In this document: one piece after another, positions 1 to 6,830 of the stretch | How positions within the stretch are numbered: the first letter of the stretch is position 1 | How the letters are laid out: every line of letters begins with the position of its first letter | The notes under the pieces: model-generated | What the model was told of the DNA's origin: nothing | Databases searched by the model: none | Seen by the model: the letters and a program-made list of their open reading frames with translations, nothing else | Made by a program: the position numbers and the translations under genes | Origin: a bacterium UBP1_UBA4771 | Lineage (GTDB): Bacteria; Krumholzibacteriota; Krumholzibacteriia; Krumholzibacteriales; Krumholzibacteriaceae | Direction of reading: 5' to 3' | NCBI GenBank assembly: GCA_002403295.1 | Contig: DHHN01000209.1 | Span: 10,489-29,285, forward strand | DNA length: 18,797 bases

Positions 1-498
1 CCGCCGGCGCACGAGCTCGCCATGAAGCTCCACGAGCTCGAGGGGAAACGTATGTTCACGGCGCGATTCTCCATCCGCTCGAGCAAGGAGACGTGGCGGA
101 TCTTCGCGTCGATCTGCAAGATCGGCGGCAGCGAGGGATGGTTCACGCACAATTGGATGTGGCGGCTTCGCGGCTGGGTGGACAAGGTGCTCATGGGCGT
201 CGGCCACGGCCGCGGGCGGCGGAGCCAAACAACGCTCAAGGTCAGCGACGTCATCGACTGGTGGCGGATCGAGGATCTGCAGCCGGATATGCGGCTCCTG
301 CTCCGCGCCGAGATGAAGCTCCCCGGCAAGGCATGGCTCGAGTTCGACATCGAGCCGGTCGACGGGAAAAACCGGCTCTCGATCGTCGCCCACTATTACA
401 CGGAATCGCTCGCGGGCAGGATCTACTGGTACGTCTTCGTGCCCTTCCACCACGTCATCTTCAACGACCTCATCAGGCAGATCGAGAAGCGGGCCTGA
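1..498 (+). CDS. DUF2867-domain protein, C-terminal part of a probable NmrA/YbjT-like NAD(P)-binding protein (5' end cut by window)
   Basis: The frame is open from base 1 to a TGA at 496-498, so the gene begins before the window; the ATG at base 22 has no clear ribosome site and is probably internal. The visible ~165 residues match what I know of DUF2867: a segment ending in EMKLPGKAWLEF (about residues 97-108 counted from the Met at base 22), then a C-terminal aromatic block GRIYWYVFVPFHHVIFNDL. In known proteins this domain follows an N-terminal Rossmann-fold NAD(P)-binding domain of the atypical short-chain dehydrogenase type (YbjT-like). That half is not visible here, so the two-domain architecture is inferred. 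The substrate is unknown. It converges on the nfn genes with about 50 bases between stops and is not obviously related to its neighbours. Confidence 0.75.
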   Translation, partial: PPAHELAMKLHELEGKRMFTARFSIRSSKETWRIFASICKIGGSEGWFTHNWMWRLRGWVDKVLMGVGHGRGRRSQTTLKVSDVIDWWRIEDLQPDMRLLLRAEMKLPGKAWLEFDIEPVDGKNRLSIVAHYYTESLAGRIYWYVFVPFHHVIFNDLIRQIEKRA

Positions 499-510
499 GG
501 CGGCGCCGCC
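499..510. terminator. GC-rich perfect palindrome between convergent genes, possible weak bidirectional terminator
   Basis: The 12 bases directly after the DUF2867 stop codon read GGCGGCGCCGCC, a perfect palindrome. It lies in the ~50-base gap between two converging genes, where a terminator is expected. A clean U-tract is missing on either strand (the nearest T-run is TTTT at about 538-541), so termination is only a suggestion; in sequence this GC-rich it may be chance. Confidence 0.2.
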
Positions 511-550
511 GGCGCGCGATCGGGGCGGGGCCGTCCCTTTTCGTCCCCCA

Positions 551-1987
551 TCACCACGCGCCCGAGGCGAGGAATTCGTTGATCGCGTGCGCGGCCTTGC
601 GCCCCTGCCCCATCGCGAGGATCACGGTCGCGGCGCCGAGCACGATGTCGCCGCCGGCGTAAACGCCCTTTTTGCTCGTCTTGAGCGTCTCCTCGTCGGC
701 CACGATGTTCCCCCACTTGTTCACCGCGATGTCGGGGGTCGTCGCGGGCACGAGCGGATTCGAGGCGTTGCCGATCGCGACGATGCAGGCGTCGATCGCG
801 ACGCGGAACTCGCTCCCCTCGATCGGCACGGGGCGGCGGCGGCCCGAGGCGTCGGGCTCGCCGAGCTCCATCTTGATGCACTCGACCTCCCGCACCCAGC
901 CGTCGTCGTCGCCGATGAGCCGTATGGGATTCTGAAGGAGCATCATCTGGACGCCCTCCTGCTCCGCGTGGTGGACCTCCTCCACCCGCGCGGGCATCTC
1001 CGCCTTGGAGCGCCGGTAAATGAGGTACACGTTCTCGGCGCCGAGGCGGAGCGCCGTGCGCGCCGCATCCATCGCGACGTTCCCGCCGCCGAAGACGGCG
1101 ACGTTCCTCGCGCGGGCGATCGGCGTGTCGGACTCGGGGAACGAGTACGCCGCCATGAGGTTCGCGCGCGTGAGGTACTCGTTCGCGGAGTAAACGCCGT
1201 TCAGGTTCTCGCCGGGGATGCGCATGAAGAGCGGGAGCCCCGCGCCCGTGGCGACGAAGACCGCGTCGAACCCCTCGTCGAAGAGCTCGTCGATGGTGGC
1301 GGTCTTGCCGACGACGTAGTTCGTGCGGACGGTGACGCCCATGCGCTCGAGGTTTCGCACCTCGCGCATCACGATGCGCTTCGGAAGGCGGAACTCGGGG
1401 ATCCCGTAGATGAGGACGCCCCCCGGCCTGTGGAGCGCCTCGAAGACCGTCACCTCGTGCCCCTCGCGGCGCACGTCGGCCGCGACGGTGAGCCCCGCGG
1501 GACCCGAGCCCACGACGGCGACGCGCTTTCCCGTCGAGGCCTTGATGACGGGCACCTCGGCCTCGCCCCGCTCCATCTCCCAGTCGGCGGCGAAGCGCTC
1601 GAGCTTGCCGATCTGGACAGCCTTGTCGACGTCCTTGTGGGCCTTGCCGACGACGCAGCCCTTCTGGCACTGCTCTTCCTGCGGGCAGACGCGGCCGCAG
1701 ACGGCGGGGAGAATGTTCGTTTCTTTTATCTTGTTGATCGAGTCGCGGTATTTCCCTTCGACGATCGCCTTGATGAACGCGGGGATGTCGATCTCGACCG
1801 GGCAGCCCTTCACGCACGGGGCGTTCTTGCACTGGAGGCACCGCTGCGACTCGGTGAGCGCCATCGCGGCGTCGTAACCGATCGGGACCTCGCTCACGTT
1901 GCGGACGCGTTCGCGGGGATCCTGTTCCGGCATCGCGACCGGCGGGATCTGGAGCCGTTCCTTCGTCGTGAGGTTCTTCGCTTCCAT
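551..1987 (-). CDS. nfnB: NfnB: large subunit of NADH-dependent ferredoxin:NADP+ oxidoreductase (GltD/GltA-like flavoprotein)
   Basis: 478 residues, start ATG at 1987. Two N-terminal cysteine groups (Cys50, 53, 58, 62 and Cys97, 101, 107, 111) fit two [4Fe-4S] clusters. They are followed by an FAD-binding Rossmann motif (VVGSGPAGL, about 158-166), the glutamate-synthase-type FAD loop with RPGGVLIYGIPEFRLPK, and an NADP-binding motif (VAVFGGGNVAMDAAR) with a YRR sequence. The family includes the beta subunit of NADPH glutamate synthase (GltD) and NfnB of the electron-bifurcating Nfn complex. The immediate upstream partner, 34 bases away and co-directional, is an NfnA/SudB-type subunit, and no glutamate synthase large subunit is in view, so NfnB is the better call. 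Expected role: cytoplasmic exchange of electrons between NADH, reduced ferredoxin and NADP+. A sulfide dehydrogenase-like (SudA) role is an alternative. The ribosome site is weak, with GGAGG about 25 bases upstream of the ATG, so translation may be coupled to nfnA. Confidence 0.88.
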   Translation of the reverse strand: MEAKNLTTKERLQIPPVAMPEQDPRERVRNVSEVPIGYDAAMALTESQRCLQCKNAPCVKGCPVEIDIPAFIKAIVEGKYRDSINKIKETNILPAVCGRVCPQEEQCQKGCVVGKAHKDVDKAVQIGKLERFAADWEMERGEAEVPVIKASTGKRVAVVGSGPAGLTVAADVRREGHEVTVFEALHRPGGVLIYGIPEFRLPKRIVMREVRNLERMGVTVRTNYVVGKTATIDELFDEGFDAVFVATGAGLPLFMRIPGENLNGVYSANEYLTRANLMAAYSFPESDTPIARARNVAVFGGGNVAMDAARTALRLGAENVYLIYRRSKAEMPARVEEVHHAEQEGVQMMLLQNPIRLIGDDDGWVREVECIKMELGEPDASGRRRPVPIEGSEFRVAIDACIVAIGNASNPLVPATTPDIAVNKWGNIVADEETLKTSKKGVYAGGDIVLGAATVILAMGQGRKAAHAINEFLASGAW

Positions 1988-2021
1988 CGCGTGGCGCGGC
2001 TCTCGCCGCTTGCCTCCTTGC

Positions 2022-2864
2022 TCAGCGGTGCTTCCCGCAACAGCCCTGCTCGTAGCGCTCGCGGGACGTCTTCTCGTCCGACTCGTAGGCGCGCAGCCGC
2101 TTCATCATCTCGTCGAAATCGACCTTGTGGCCGTCGAACTCGGGGCCGTCGACGCAGACGAACTTCGTCTGGTCGCCGACCGTGACGCGGCAGGCGCCGC
2201 ACATGCCGGTGCCGTCGACCATGATCGTGTTGAGGCTCACGAGGGTCGGGATGTCGAACTTCTTCGTGAGCAGGCTCACGAACTTCATCATGATCGGCGG
2301 CCCGATCGCGACGACGAGGTTGATCTTCTCCCCCTCGTCGACGAGCTTCTGTATCGCGTCGGTGACGAGCCCCTTGATGCCATAGGAGCCGTCGTCGGTG
2401 GTGACGACCACGCGGTCGCTCGTCGCGCGCATCTTTTCCTCCATGATGACGAGGTCTTTCGTGCGTCCGCCGAGGATCGAGATGACGCGGTTCCCCGCGC
2501 GCTTCATCGCCTGCGCGATCGGATGCGAGGGTGCGATGCCGATGCCGCCGCCGACGATGACGACCGTGCCGAAGAACTCGATGTGCGTCGGCTTCCCGAG
2601 CGGTCCCGCGAGATCGCAGATCTCCTGGCCGGGGCCGAGGGCGGAAAGCTGCTTCGTCGTCTTTCCGACGACCTGCACGACGAGCTCGATCCAGCCCTCA
2701 TCGGCGTTGCCGTCGGCGATCGTGAGGGGGATCCGCTCCCCCGCGTCGCACGTGCGGAGAATGATGAACTGCCCGGCCTTGCGCTTGCGCGCGATCTCAG
2801 GCGCCTCGACCTTCATGCGGAAGACGAACGGCGTGATGAATTCCTTTTCGAGAATTTTGTTCAT
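2022..2864 (-). CDS. nfnA: NfnA: small FAD/[2Fe-2S] subunit of NADH-dependent ferredoxin:NADP+ oxidoreductase (SudB/PyrK-like)
   Basis: 280 residues with the start at the ATG at 2864, chosen because GGGG lies 4 bases upstream and the protein then begins MNKILEKEF, as this family does; an upstream in-frame ATG at 2930 would add 22 unrelated residues. N-terminal ferredoxin-reductase-like FAD domain (KAGQFIILRTCDAGERIPLTI), then an NAD-binding domain (GGGIGIAPSHPIAQ), then a C-terminal [2Fe-2S] site with DGTGMCGACRV, a later Cys (FVCVDGPEFDGH) and the conserved VDGPEFD segment. These are the features of NfnA and of the related sulfide dehydrogenase beta subunit and dihydroorotate dehydrogenase electron-transfer subunit. 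NfnA binds NADH at its FAD and passes electrons to NfnB. It is the first gene of a two-gene minus-strand operon. The C-terminal CCGKHR is a small Cys/His-containing tail of unknown meaning. Confidence 0.87.
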   Translation of the reverse strand: MNKILEKEFITPFVFRMKVEAPEIARKRKAGQFIILRTCDAGERIPLTIADGNADEGWIELVVQVVGKTTKQLSALGPGQEICDLAGPLGKPTHIEFFGTVVIVGGGIGIAPSHPIAQAMKRAGNRVISILGGRTKDLVIMEEKMRATSDRVVVTTDDGSYGIKGLVTDAIQKLVDEGEKINLVVAIGPPIMMKFVSLLTKKFDIPTLVSLNTIMVDGTGMCGACRVTVGDQTKFVCVDGPEFDGHKVDFDEMMKRLRAYESDEKTSRERYEQGCCGKHR

Positions 2865-2903
2865 GTCACCCCGCGTGCAGAATGCATCTTCTTGTTTTGT
2901 AAC

Positions 2904-2922
2904 GGGATACCGAACGGTTCCC
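2904..2922. promoter_or_regulatory. Interrupted palindrome upstream of nfnA, possible operator
   Basis: GGGATACCG-AA-CGGTTCCC: arms of 9 and 8 bases pair across a 2-base centre with one unpaired base. It lies 40-58 bases upstream of the nfnA start codon, where a repressor site such as a Rex/NAD(H)-type operator could sit. It does not match a regulator consensus that I can name with confidence, and a mRNA hairpin is equally possible. I found no convincing -10/-35 pair for nfnA. Confidence 0.3.
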
Positions 2923-2975
2923 GCCCTCATTCGAAAAAAGGAACGCCGCGCAGAACGCAGGTGCGCGGTTGTGGC

Positions 2976-2992
2976 GGCGAACGGAGTTCGCC
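2976..2992. repeat. Short perfect inverted repeat in the nfnA-pstB intergenic region
   Basis: GGCGAAC-GGA-GTTCGCC is a perfect 7-base stem with a 3-base loop. It lies between the 3' end of the minus-strand pst operon (stop at 3115) and the start of the minus-strand nfn operon. It could be part of the pst terminator or of nfn control, but no U-tract follows it on the minus strand. The rest of the 250-base gap (2865-3114) holds no gene that I can support, only a weaker GC-rich dyad near 3054-3070. Confidence 0.3.
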
Positions 2993-3114
2993 TGTATTTG
3001 TATCAGCGGGAAGGGCATGAAATCAAGAGCTTTTTCGAGGAGAACGGCGCCGCCCGGGTCCGCGCCCCGGATATCGCGGATGCGCGCCGCGGCTCGCCTC
3101 CCGCCGCCCCGCGA

Positions 3115-3876
3115 TCAGCTGATGCTCCCCTTGACGTACTCGCGCGTCATCGCCTGTTCCGGCTCCTCGAAGATCTTCCCCGCCGGCCCGTGCTCCACGA
3201 GTTCGCCGAGGTACAGGAATATCACGTAGTCGGCGAGACGCTTCGCCTGACGCAGGATATGCGTGACGACGACGATCGTGTACGAGCTCTTCAGCTCCCG
3301 GAAGCGCTCCTCGATGCGCCTGCTCGAGACCGGATCGAGCGCCGAGGTCGGCTCGTCGCAGAGAATGATCTCGGGCTCCACGGCGAGCCCTCTCGCCAGG
3401 CACAGCCGCTGTTGCTGGCCGAGCGACAATTTCGACGCCGGCGCATGCAGCCGGTCCCGCACCTCGTCCCAGAGACCCGATTCCCTGAGCCGGCGCTCGA
3501 CGATCCGGTCGAGCTCGCCGCGCTTCTTCGTCCCGTGGATTCGCGGACCGTAGGCCACGTTGTTATAGATCGACATCGGCAGCGGATACGGCTTTTGCGA
3601 AAGGAGGCCCATCTTTTTCCTGACCCGCGTGACGTCCACGCCGGGCGCGTAGATATTCTCGCCGTCGACGAGCACTTCGCCCGAAACCGCGACGCCGTCG
3701 GCGAGATCGACGAGGCGGTTGAAGGATTTGAGCAGCGTCGTCTTGCCGCAGCCCGACGGCCCGATGATCGCGGTAATCGTGCGCCCCGGTATGTCGACCG
3801 ATATGTTCTTCAGGGCGTGTTCGCGCCCGTAATAAATGTTCAGATTTTTCACTCTGATCGGCGGATCGTGATCCAT
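3115..3876 (-). CDS. pstB: PstB: phosphate ABC transporter ATP-binding protein
   Basis: 253 residues, the normal PstB length. Walker A GPSGCGKTTLLKSFNR (about 39-54), Q-loop SQKPYPLPMSIYNNVAYG, ABC signature LSLGQQQRLCLARGLA (about 150-165), Walker B IILCDEPTSALDP and H-loop VTHILRQAKRLADY. The signature has Leu where LSGGQ is usual. PstB powers phosphate import through PstA/PstC. Two starts are possible: the ATG at 3876, with GAGG 4 bases upstream, and an in-frame ATG at 3888 that overlaps the pstA stop as ATGA and would add MRGA; I use 3876. It is the last gene of the operon in view, with no phoU following. Confidence 0.95.
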   Translation of the reverse strand: MDHDPPIRVKNLNIYYGREHALKNISVDIPGRTITAIIGPSGCGKTTLLKSFNRLVDLADGVAVSGEVLVDGENIYAPGVDVTRVRKKMGLLSQKPYPLPMSIYNNVAYGPRIHGTKKRGELDRIVERRLRESGLWDEVRDRLHAPASKLSLGQQQRLCLARGLAVEPEIILCDEPTSALDPVSSRRIEERFRELKSSYTIVVVTHILRQAKRLADYVIFLYLGELVEHGPAGKIFEEPEQAMTREYVKGSIS

Positions 3877-3884
3877 TGCGCCTC

Positions 3885-4736
3885 TCATTTCACGATGTGC
3901 TTCGTGAGATTTCTCGCGAGAACCCTCGAAACGAGGCTGATCGCAAGGACGATCAGCGTGAGAATGAGCGCCGACGCGTAGGCCCGGTTTTGAACCTCGG
4001 GAAACGGAGTCCCGAGCTGATAAAAGATCGCGAGCGGCAGCGTCGCCGCCGGGCGAAGAAGGGACGACGGCACGGCGTCGGTAAAGCCCGCCGTGAACAT
4101 GACGGAGGCCGCGTCCCCGATCCCCCTGCCGAAGGCGATGAGCGTCGCCGTCACGATCCCCGGCACGGCCTGCCGCGCCACGACCTTGAGGGCCGTCTCG
4201 AGCCGCGTCGCGCCGAGGGCGTACGACGCCTCGAAAAGCTCGTGTGGAACGGTCCGGACGACCTCGTCCATGGCCCTGCTCATGATGGGGAGAATGAGGA
4301 GCGCGACGGCGATTATGCCGCCGAGGAGCGACGCCTTGAGCCCGAACAGAAGCATGATGGTGAATCCGAAGGCTCCGTAGACGATCGATGGAACGCCCCA
4401 GAGGACGTCGAGGGAAAACCTCGTGAAGAGCACGAAGCGGGAGCGTTTCTTCGCGTACACGTTGAGATAGAGCACGATGGGGACGCTGAGGAAGAGCGCG
4501 AGCGCCGTTGCTCCGCCGGCGAGATAGAGCGAGCCGACGATCGCGTTCAGAATTCCCCCTTCCTTCCCGAGGTAGTATCCCCCCCTCGGCGTCTGGGTGA
4601 GCATCGCCATGTTCAGGGAGGGCAATCCTTTCGCGAGGATCGTCGCCATTATGAGAAAAAGACTCAGGAAGAGCGCGAAGGCGGCGGCGGCCGCGAGGGT
4701 CTTCCACACGAACTCTTCCACCTTTCTCGCGTCCAA
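3885..4736 (-). CDS. pstA: PstA: phosphate ABC transporter permease (TTG start)
   Basis: About 283 residues with roughly six hydrophobic segments. It carries the ABC permease EAA loop EASYALGATRLETALKVVA followed by AVPGI and FGRGIGDAAS, as in PstA (many PstA proteins read RAIGETAP here). No ATG or GTG lies in frame near the pstC end. The TTG at 4736 is the best start: it comes 2 bases after the pstC stop and 12 bases after a GGAG that sits inside the last codons of pstC. The frame stays open far upstream, antisense to nothing but inside pstC, and that extension is not part of the protein. A GTG at 4721 is a second possibility. With PstC it forms the inner-membrane phosphate channel. Confidence 0.9.
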   Translation of the reverse strand: MDARKVEEFVWKTLAAAAAFALFLSLFLIMATILAKGLPSLNMAMLTQTPRGGYYLGKEGGILNAIVGSLYLAGGATALALFLSVPIVLYLNVYAKKRSRFVLFTRFSLDVLWGVPSIVYGAFGFTIMLLFGLKASLLGGIIAVALLILPIMSRAMDEVVRTVPHELFEASYALGATRLETALKVVARQAVPGIVTATLIAFGRGIGDAASVMFTAGFTDAVPSSLLRPAATLPLAIFYQLGTPFPEVQNRAYASALILTLIVLAISLVSRVLARNLTKHIVK

Positions 4737-4738
4737 CG

Positions 4739-5626
4739 CTATTGCACGCTCCTTTCGACCCGCAGCAGGATCGCGCGCGCCGCGACGTTGACGAGAAGCA
4801 CCACCATCAAGAGCGCGAGCGCCGCGAGAAGCAGCGCCGAGTCGTACATCGGCACGGAGAGCATCTCGCCGTACTTGTTCGCGATGAGCGCCGGAAGGGG
4901 ATAGGCGGGATCGAATACCGTCTTCGGAACGGCGGCCACGTTGCCGGCGACCATGAGCACGGCCATCGTCTCCCCGAAGGCCCGCGACAATCCGAGGACG
5001 ACGGCGGCAATGACGCCCGGCATCGCCTTGCGCATGACGACGTGCCGTATCGTCTGCCACCGGGTGGCGCCGAGCGCGAGAGACGCCTCTCTCACTTCGT
5101 TCGGGACGGTTTTGAGGACTTCGACCGAAACGTGAACGATGACCGGAAACACCATGACCGCGAGAACGATGCCCGCCGCGAGCACGCAGTAGCCGCTCGA
5201 CGAGACGCCGGCGAGCGGAGCGACGTGATTCTTGATGAGCGGCACGACGACGAGCACTCCCCAGACGCCGAACACGACCGACGGTATGCCGGCGAGGAGA
5301 TCGATGAGCGGGGCGGTCCATTCCCGCAGTCTGCGGGGGGCGTACTCCGCCAGATAGATCGAGGCGAGGAGACAGAGCGGGATCGCGATGGCGACGGCCA
5401 CGGCGGTCACCCACAGCGTGCCCATGATGAACGTGAAGAGCCCGAACTCGCCCCGCAGGGGATGCCATGAGCTCGAAAAGAGGAGCTCCGACAAGGGCTT
5501 CGCCGCGAGTATCGGCCGCGATCTCCCGTATAGTCCGAGGATCATGGCGAAAACGACGAGTCCGGGGACGCCCGCGAGCGCCAGCATGCCCGCGCCGGCG
5601 AGCTTGTCTTTGACGAGCCTGATCAT
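4739..5626 (-). CDS. pstC: PstC: phosphate ABC transporter permease
   Basis: 295 residues with about six membrane segments. Family marks include the periplasmic loop near the N-terminus (SSWHPLRGEFGLFTFIMGTL), LASIYLAEYAP, PLIDLLAGIPSVVFGVWG and the EAA loop EASLALGATRWQTIRHVV followed by SRAFGETMAVLMVAGN. These are typical of PstC, the partner of PstA in the inner membrane. The start ATG at 5626 is 6 bases after the pstS stop, so the two are almost certainly cotranscribed. The stop TAG at 4739-4741 nearly touches the pstA start, and the pstA ribosome site lies inside the pstC end, which suggests translational coupling. Confidence 0.94.
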   Translation of the reverse strand: MIRLVKDKLAGAGMLALAGVPGLVVFAMILGLYGRSRPILAAKPLSELLFSSSWHPLRGEFGLFTFIMGTLWVTAVAVAIAIPLCLLASIYLAEYAPRRLREWTAPLIDLLAGIPSVVFGVWGVLVVVPLIKNHVAPLAGVSSSGYCVLAAGIVLAVMVFPVIVHVSVEVLKTVPNEVREASLALGATRWQTIRHVVMRKAMPGVIAAVVLGLSRAFGETMAVLMVAGNVAAVPKTVFDPAYPLPALIANKYGEMLSVPMYDSALLLAALALLMVVLLVNVAARAILLRVERSVQ

Positions 5627-5632
5627 TGCTTC

Positions 5633-6607
5633 TTACTCTTCGAGCTTCCGCAGCTCTGCCTCGAGCCGCTCCCGGCTCAGGCCCACGTACCCCGCCTCGG
5701 ATACGTACCGTTGCCCGTCGGTCAAAACCCACGTGATGAATTCGATCGCGGCTCGCCGCGCCGGCCTTCCCCGCGAAACGAAGTACAGATCCCTCGCGGG
5801 CGGCGAGGGATAGCGGCCCGAGGCGATCGCCGCGACGAGCGTGTCGCGGTTGCCGTAGAAATCCTCGTGCGGGTCGAGCCGGCCGTTGCCGTCGAGATCG
5901 ATGGGGAGCACCCGCAGCCCGGCGATCGGCCGCTTCGTCGCCGCGTCGTACGCGAAGTTTATATTGTTGAAACCGATCCCCAGGGCGTCCCTCTGTATCG
6001 CCTCAGCCACCCCCGGATCGCCGTACACCCCCACGCCGCGCATGTCATCCTGCTGCTTCCCGAGATACTTCGCCCACGTTTCGGCGGCGCCGCACGCGTC
6101 GGAGCGGGTGTAGACGCGGATGGGGCGCGGAGCGGCGCCCGGAACGACGTCGCTCCAACTCGCGGTCTCGCCCGTCACCCATATGCCGATCAACGATTCC
6201 CGTTTCGCTCCCGCGCGCAGCAGATCCCCGAGGGCCGGATTGTTTTCGCTCACCGTGGGAACGACGGCGTCCACGACCACCGCGACGCACCAGGCCCCCT
6301 TCTCGATCTCGGCCGGATAGATGTCGCGCGAAACGCCGCCGAAATCCGCCACGCCGGCGAGCGCATCCGCCATGCCCTTCCCCGCCCCGCCGGCCGAGAC
6401 ATCGATCCGTATCCTCGGATGGATCGCCTCGAATTCCTCGGCCCACCTGACGGTCATGGGGTAGAGCGCCCACGCGCCCGAGATCGTTATCGTGCCTTCG
6501 AGATCGTTCGAGTCCGATTTCTTATCGTCGCCGCCCCGGCAGCCGGAGCCGGCGAGAACGACGATCGCGAGCAACCCGCAGATCGCGCGCTTCGTTCCAT
6601 CCATCAT
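5633..6607 (-). CDS. pstS: PstS: phosphate-binding lipoprotein of the Pst transporter
   Basis: 324 residues from the ATG at 6607, chosen because GGGAG lies 6 bases upstream; longer in-frame starts at 6628 and 6667 have no ribosome site and would lie at or before the proposed transcription start. A short signal sequence (RAICGLLAIVVLAGSGC) ends in a lipobox-like Cys, so it is probably a lipid-anchored periplasmic protein. PBP-like features: ISGAWALYPMTVRWAEEF at the mature N-terminus, SAGGAGKGMADALAG and a DACGAAETWAKYLG segment, where phosphate contacts are expected. DLDGNGRLDPHEDFY resembles an EF-hand calcium loop (D-x-D-x-N-G-x-x-D-x-x-E) and precedes the C-terminal lobe. First gene of pstSCAB. 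It belongs to the divergent PstS-like group rather than the E. coli-like group, so high-affinity phosphate binding is inferred mostly from the operon. Confidence 0.88.
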   Translation of the reverse strand: MMDGTKRAICGLLAIVVLAGSGCRGGDDKKSDSNDLEGTITISGAWALYPMTVRWAEEFEAIHPRIRIDVSAGGAGKGMADALAGVADFGGVSRDIYPAEIEKGAWCVAVVVDAVVPTVSENNPALGDLLRAGAKRESLIGIWVTGETASWSDVVPGAAPRPIRVYTRSDACGAAETWAKYLGKQQDDMRGVGVYGDPGVAEAIQRDALGIGFNNINFAYDAATKRPIAGLRVLPIDLDGNGRLDPHEDFYGNRDTLVAAIASGRYPSPPARDLYFVSRGRPARRAAIEFITWVLTDGQRYVSEAGYVGLSRERLEAELRKLEE

Positions 6608-6637
6608 CCGCTTCTCCCGCGTCGACATATTGCAGCG

Positions 6638-6667
6638 ATGGTAAATCGCGGGGCAGGGGTATTTCAA
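6638..6667 (-). promoter_or_regulatory. Candidate sigma-70 promoter of pstSCAB
   Basis: On the minus strand TTGAAA (6667-6662) and TACCAT (6643-6638) are separated by 18 bases. Transcription would start near 6631, leaving a ~24-base leader that contains the pstS ribosome site. The -10 matches 4 of 6 consensus bases. I looked for a tandem Pho box (CTGTCAT-like repeats) and did not find one. Confidence 0.4.
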
Positions 6668-6688
6668 CCACTATCGAAGAGCGGCGGC

Positions 6689-6744
6689 GGGACGCCGCAG
6701 GGACGCCGCAGAATAGGAACGCCGCAGGGACGCCGCAGAATGCT
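6689..6744. repeat. Nested tandem GC-rich repeat in the divergent promoter region
   Basis: The 11-mer GGGACGCCGCA occurs at 6689-6699, 6700-6710 and 6727-6737, with a one-base variant GGAACGCCGCA at 6716-6726. Seen another way, 6691-6717 and 6718-6744 are two 27-base tandem copies with 23 of 27 identical positions. It lies between the pstS promoter and the plus-strand operon promoter. The copy number and spacing do not fit CRISPR. It could be a dispersed bacterial repeat family, a slippage product, or a cluster of binding sites. Confidence 0.8.
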
Positions 6745-6765
6745 GCTGAACGGGCGGGGGGCGTA

Positions 6766-6774
6766 TGGTATAAT
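6766..6774 (+). promoter_or_regulatory. Extended -10 promoter of the AlkP/sat/cysC operon
   Basis: TGGTATAAT is a perfect extended -10 element (TGnTATAAT). A weak -35-like CTGAAC lies at 6746-6751 with a 17-base spacer, which suits an extended -10 promoter. Transcription would begin near 6781, about 50 bases before the AlkP-1 start and its AAGGAG site. This excludes the ATG at 6777 as the translation start. It stands out in otherwise very GC-rich surroundings. Confidence 0.65.
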
Positions 6775-6830
6775 TCATGTTCGGCACGCATCGGATGTCC
6801 GGGGCAATCGCACGCCAAAGGAGCCCTTGC

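Noticed and set aside
587..2185. Long plus-strand open frame opposite nfnB
   Set aside because: Its translation is Asp/Arg/Val-rich without a fold, and the opposite strand encodes a clear NfnB.
3043..3114. Rho-independent terminator after pstB
   Set aside because: GC-rich dyads are present, but no stem is followed by a U-tract on the minus strand, so I do not call one.
6608..6667. Longer PstS from the ATG at 6667 or 6628
   Set aside because: No ribosome site precedes either, the added residues do not look like a signal peptide, and the likely promoter -10 and -35 lie at 6638-6667.
6689..6744. CRISPR array
   Set aside because: Units are 11 bases (or 27 bases in two copies) without unique spacers of regular length, and no cas genes are present.
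6608..6830. Pho box upstream of pstS
   Set aside because: No pair of CTGTCAT-like 7-mers with 4-base spacing could be found on either strand.
6777..6830. Longer AlkP-1 from the ATG at 6777
   Set aside because: The ATG is only 3 bases after the TATAAT element and would not be in the transcript; the ATG at 6831 has an AAGGAG site.
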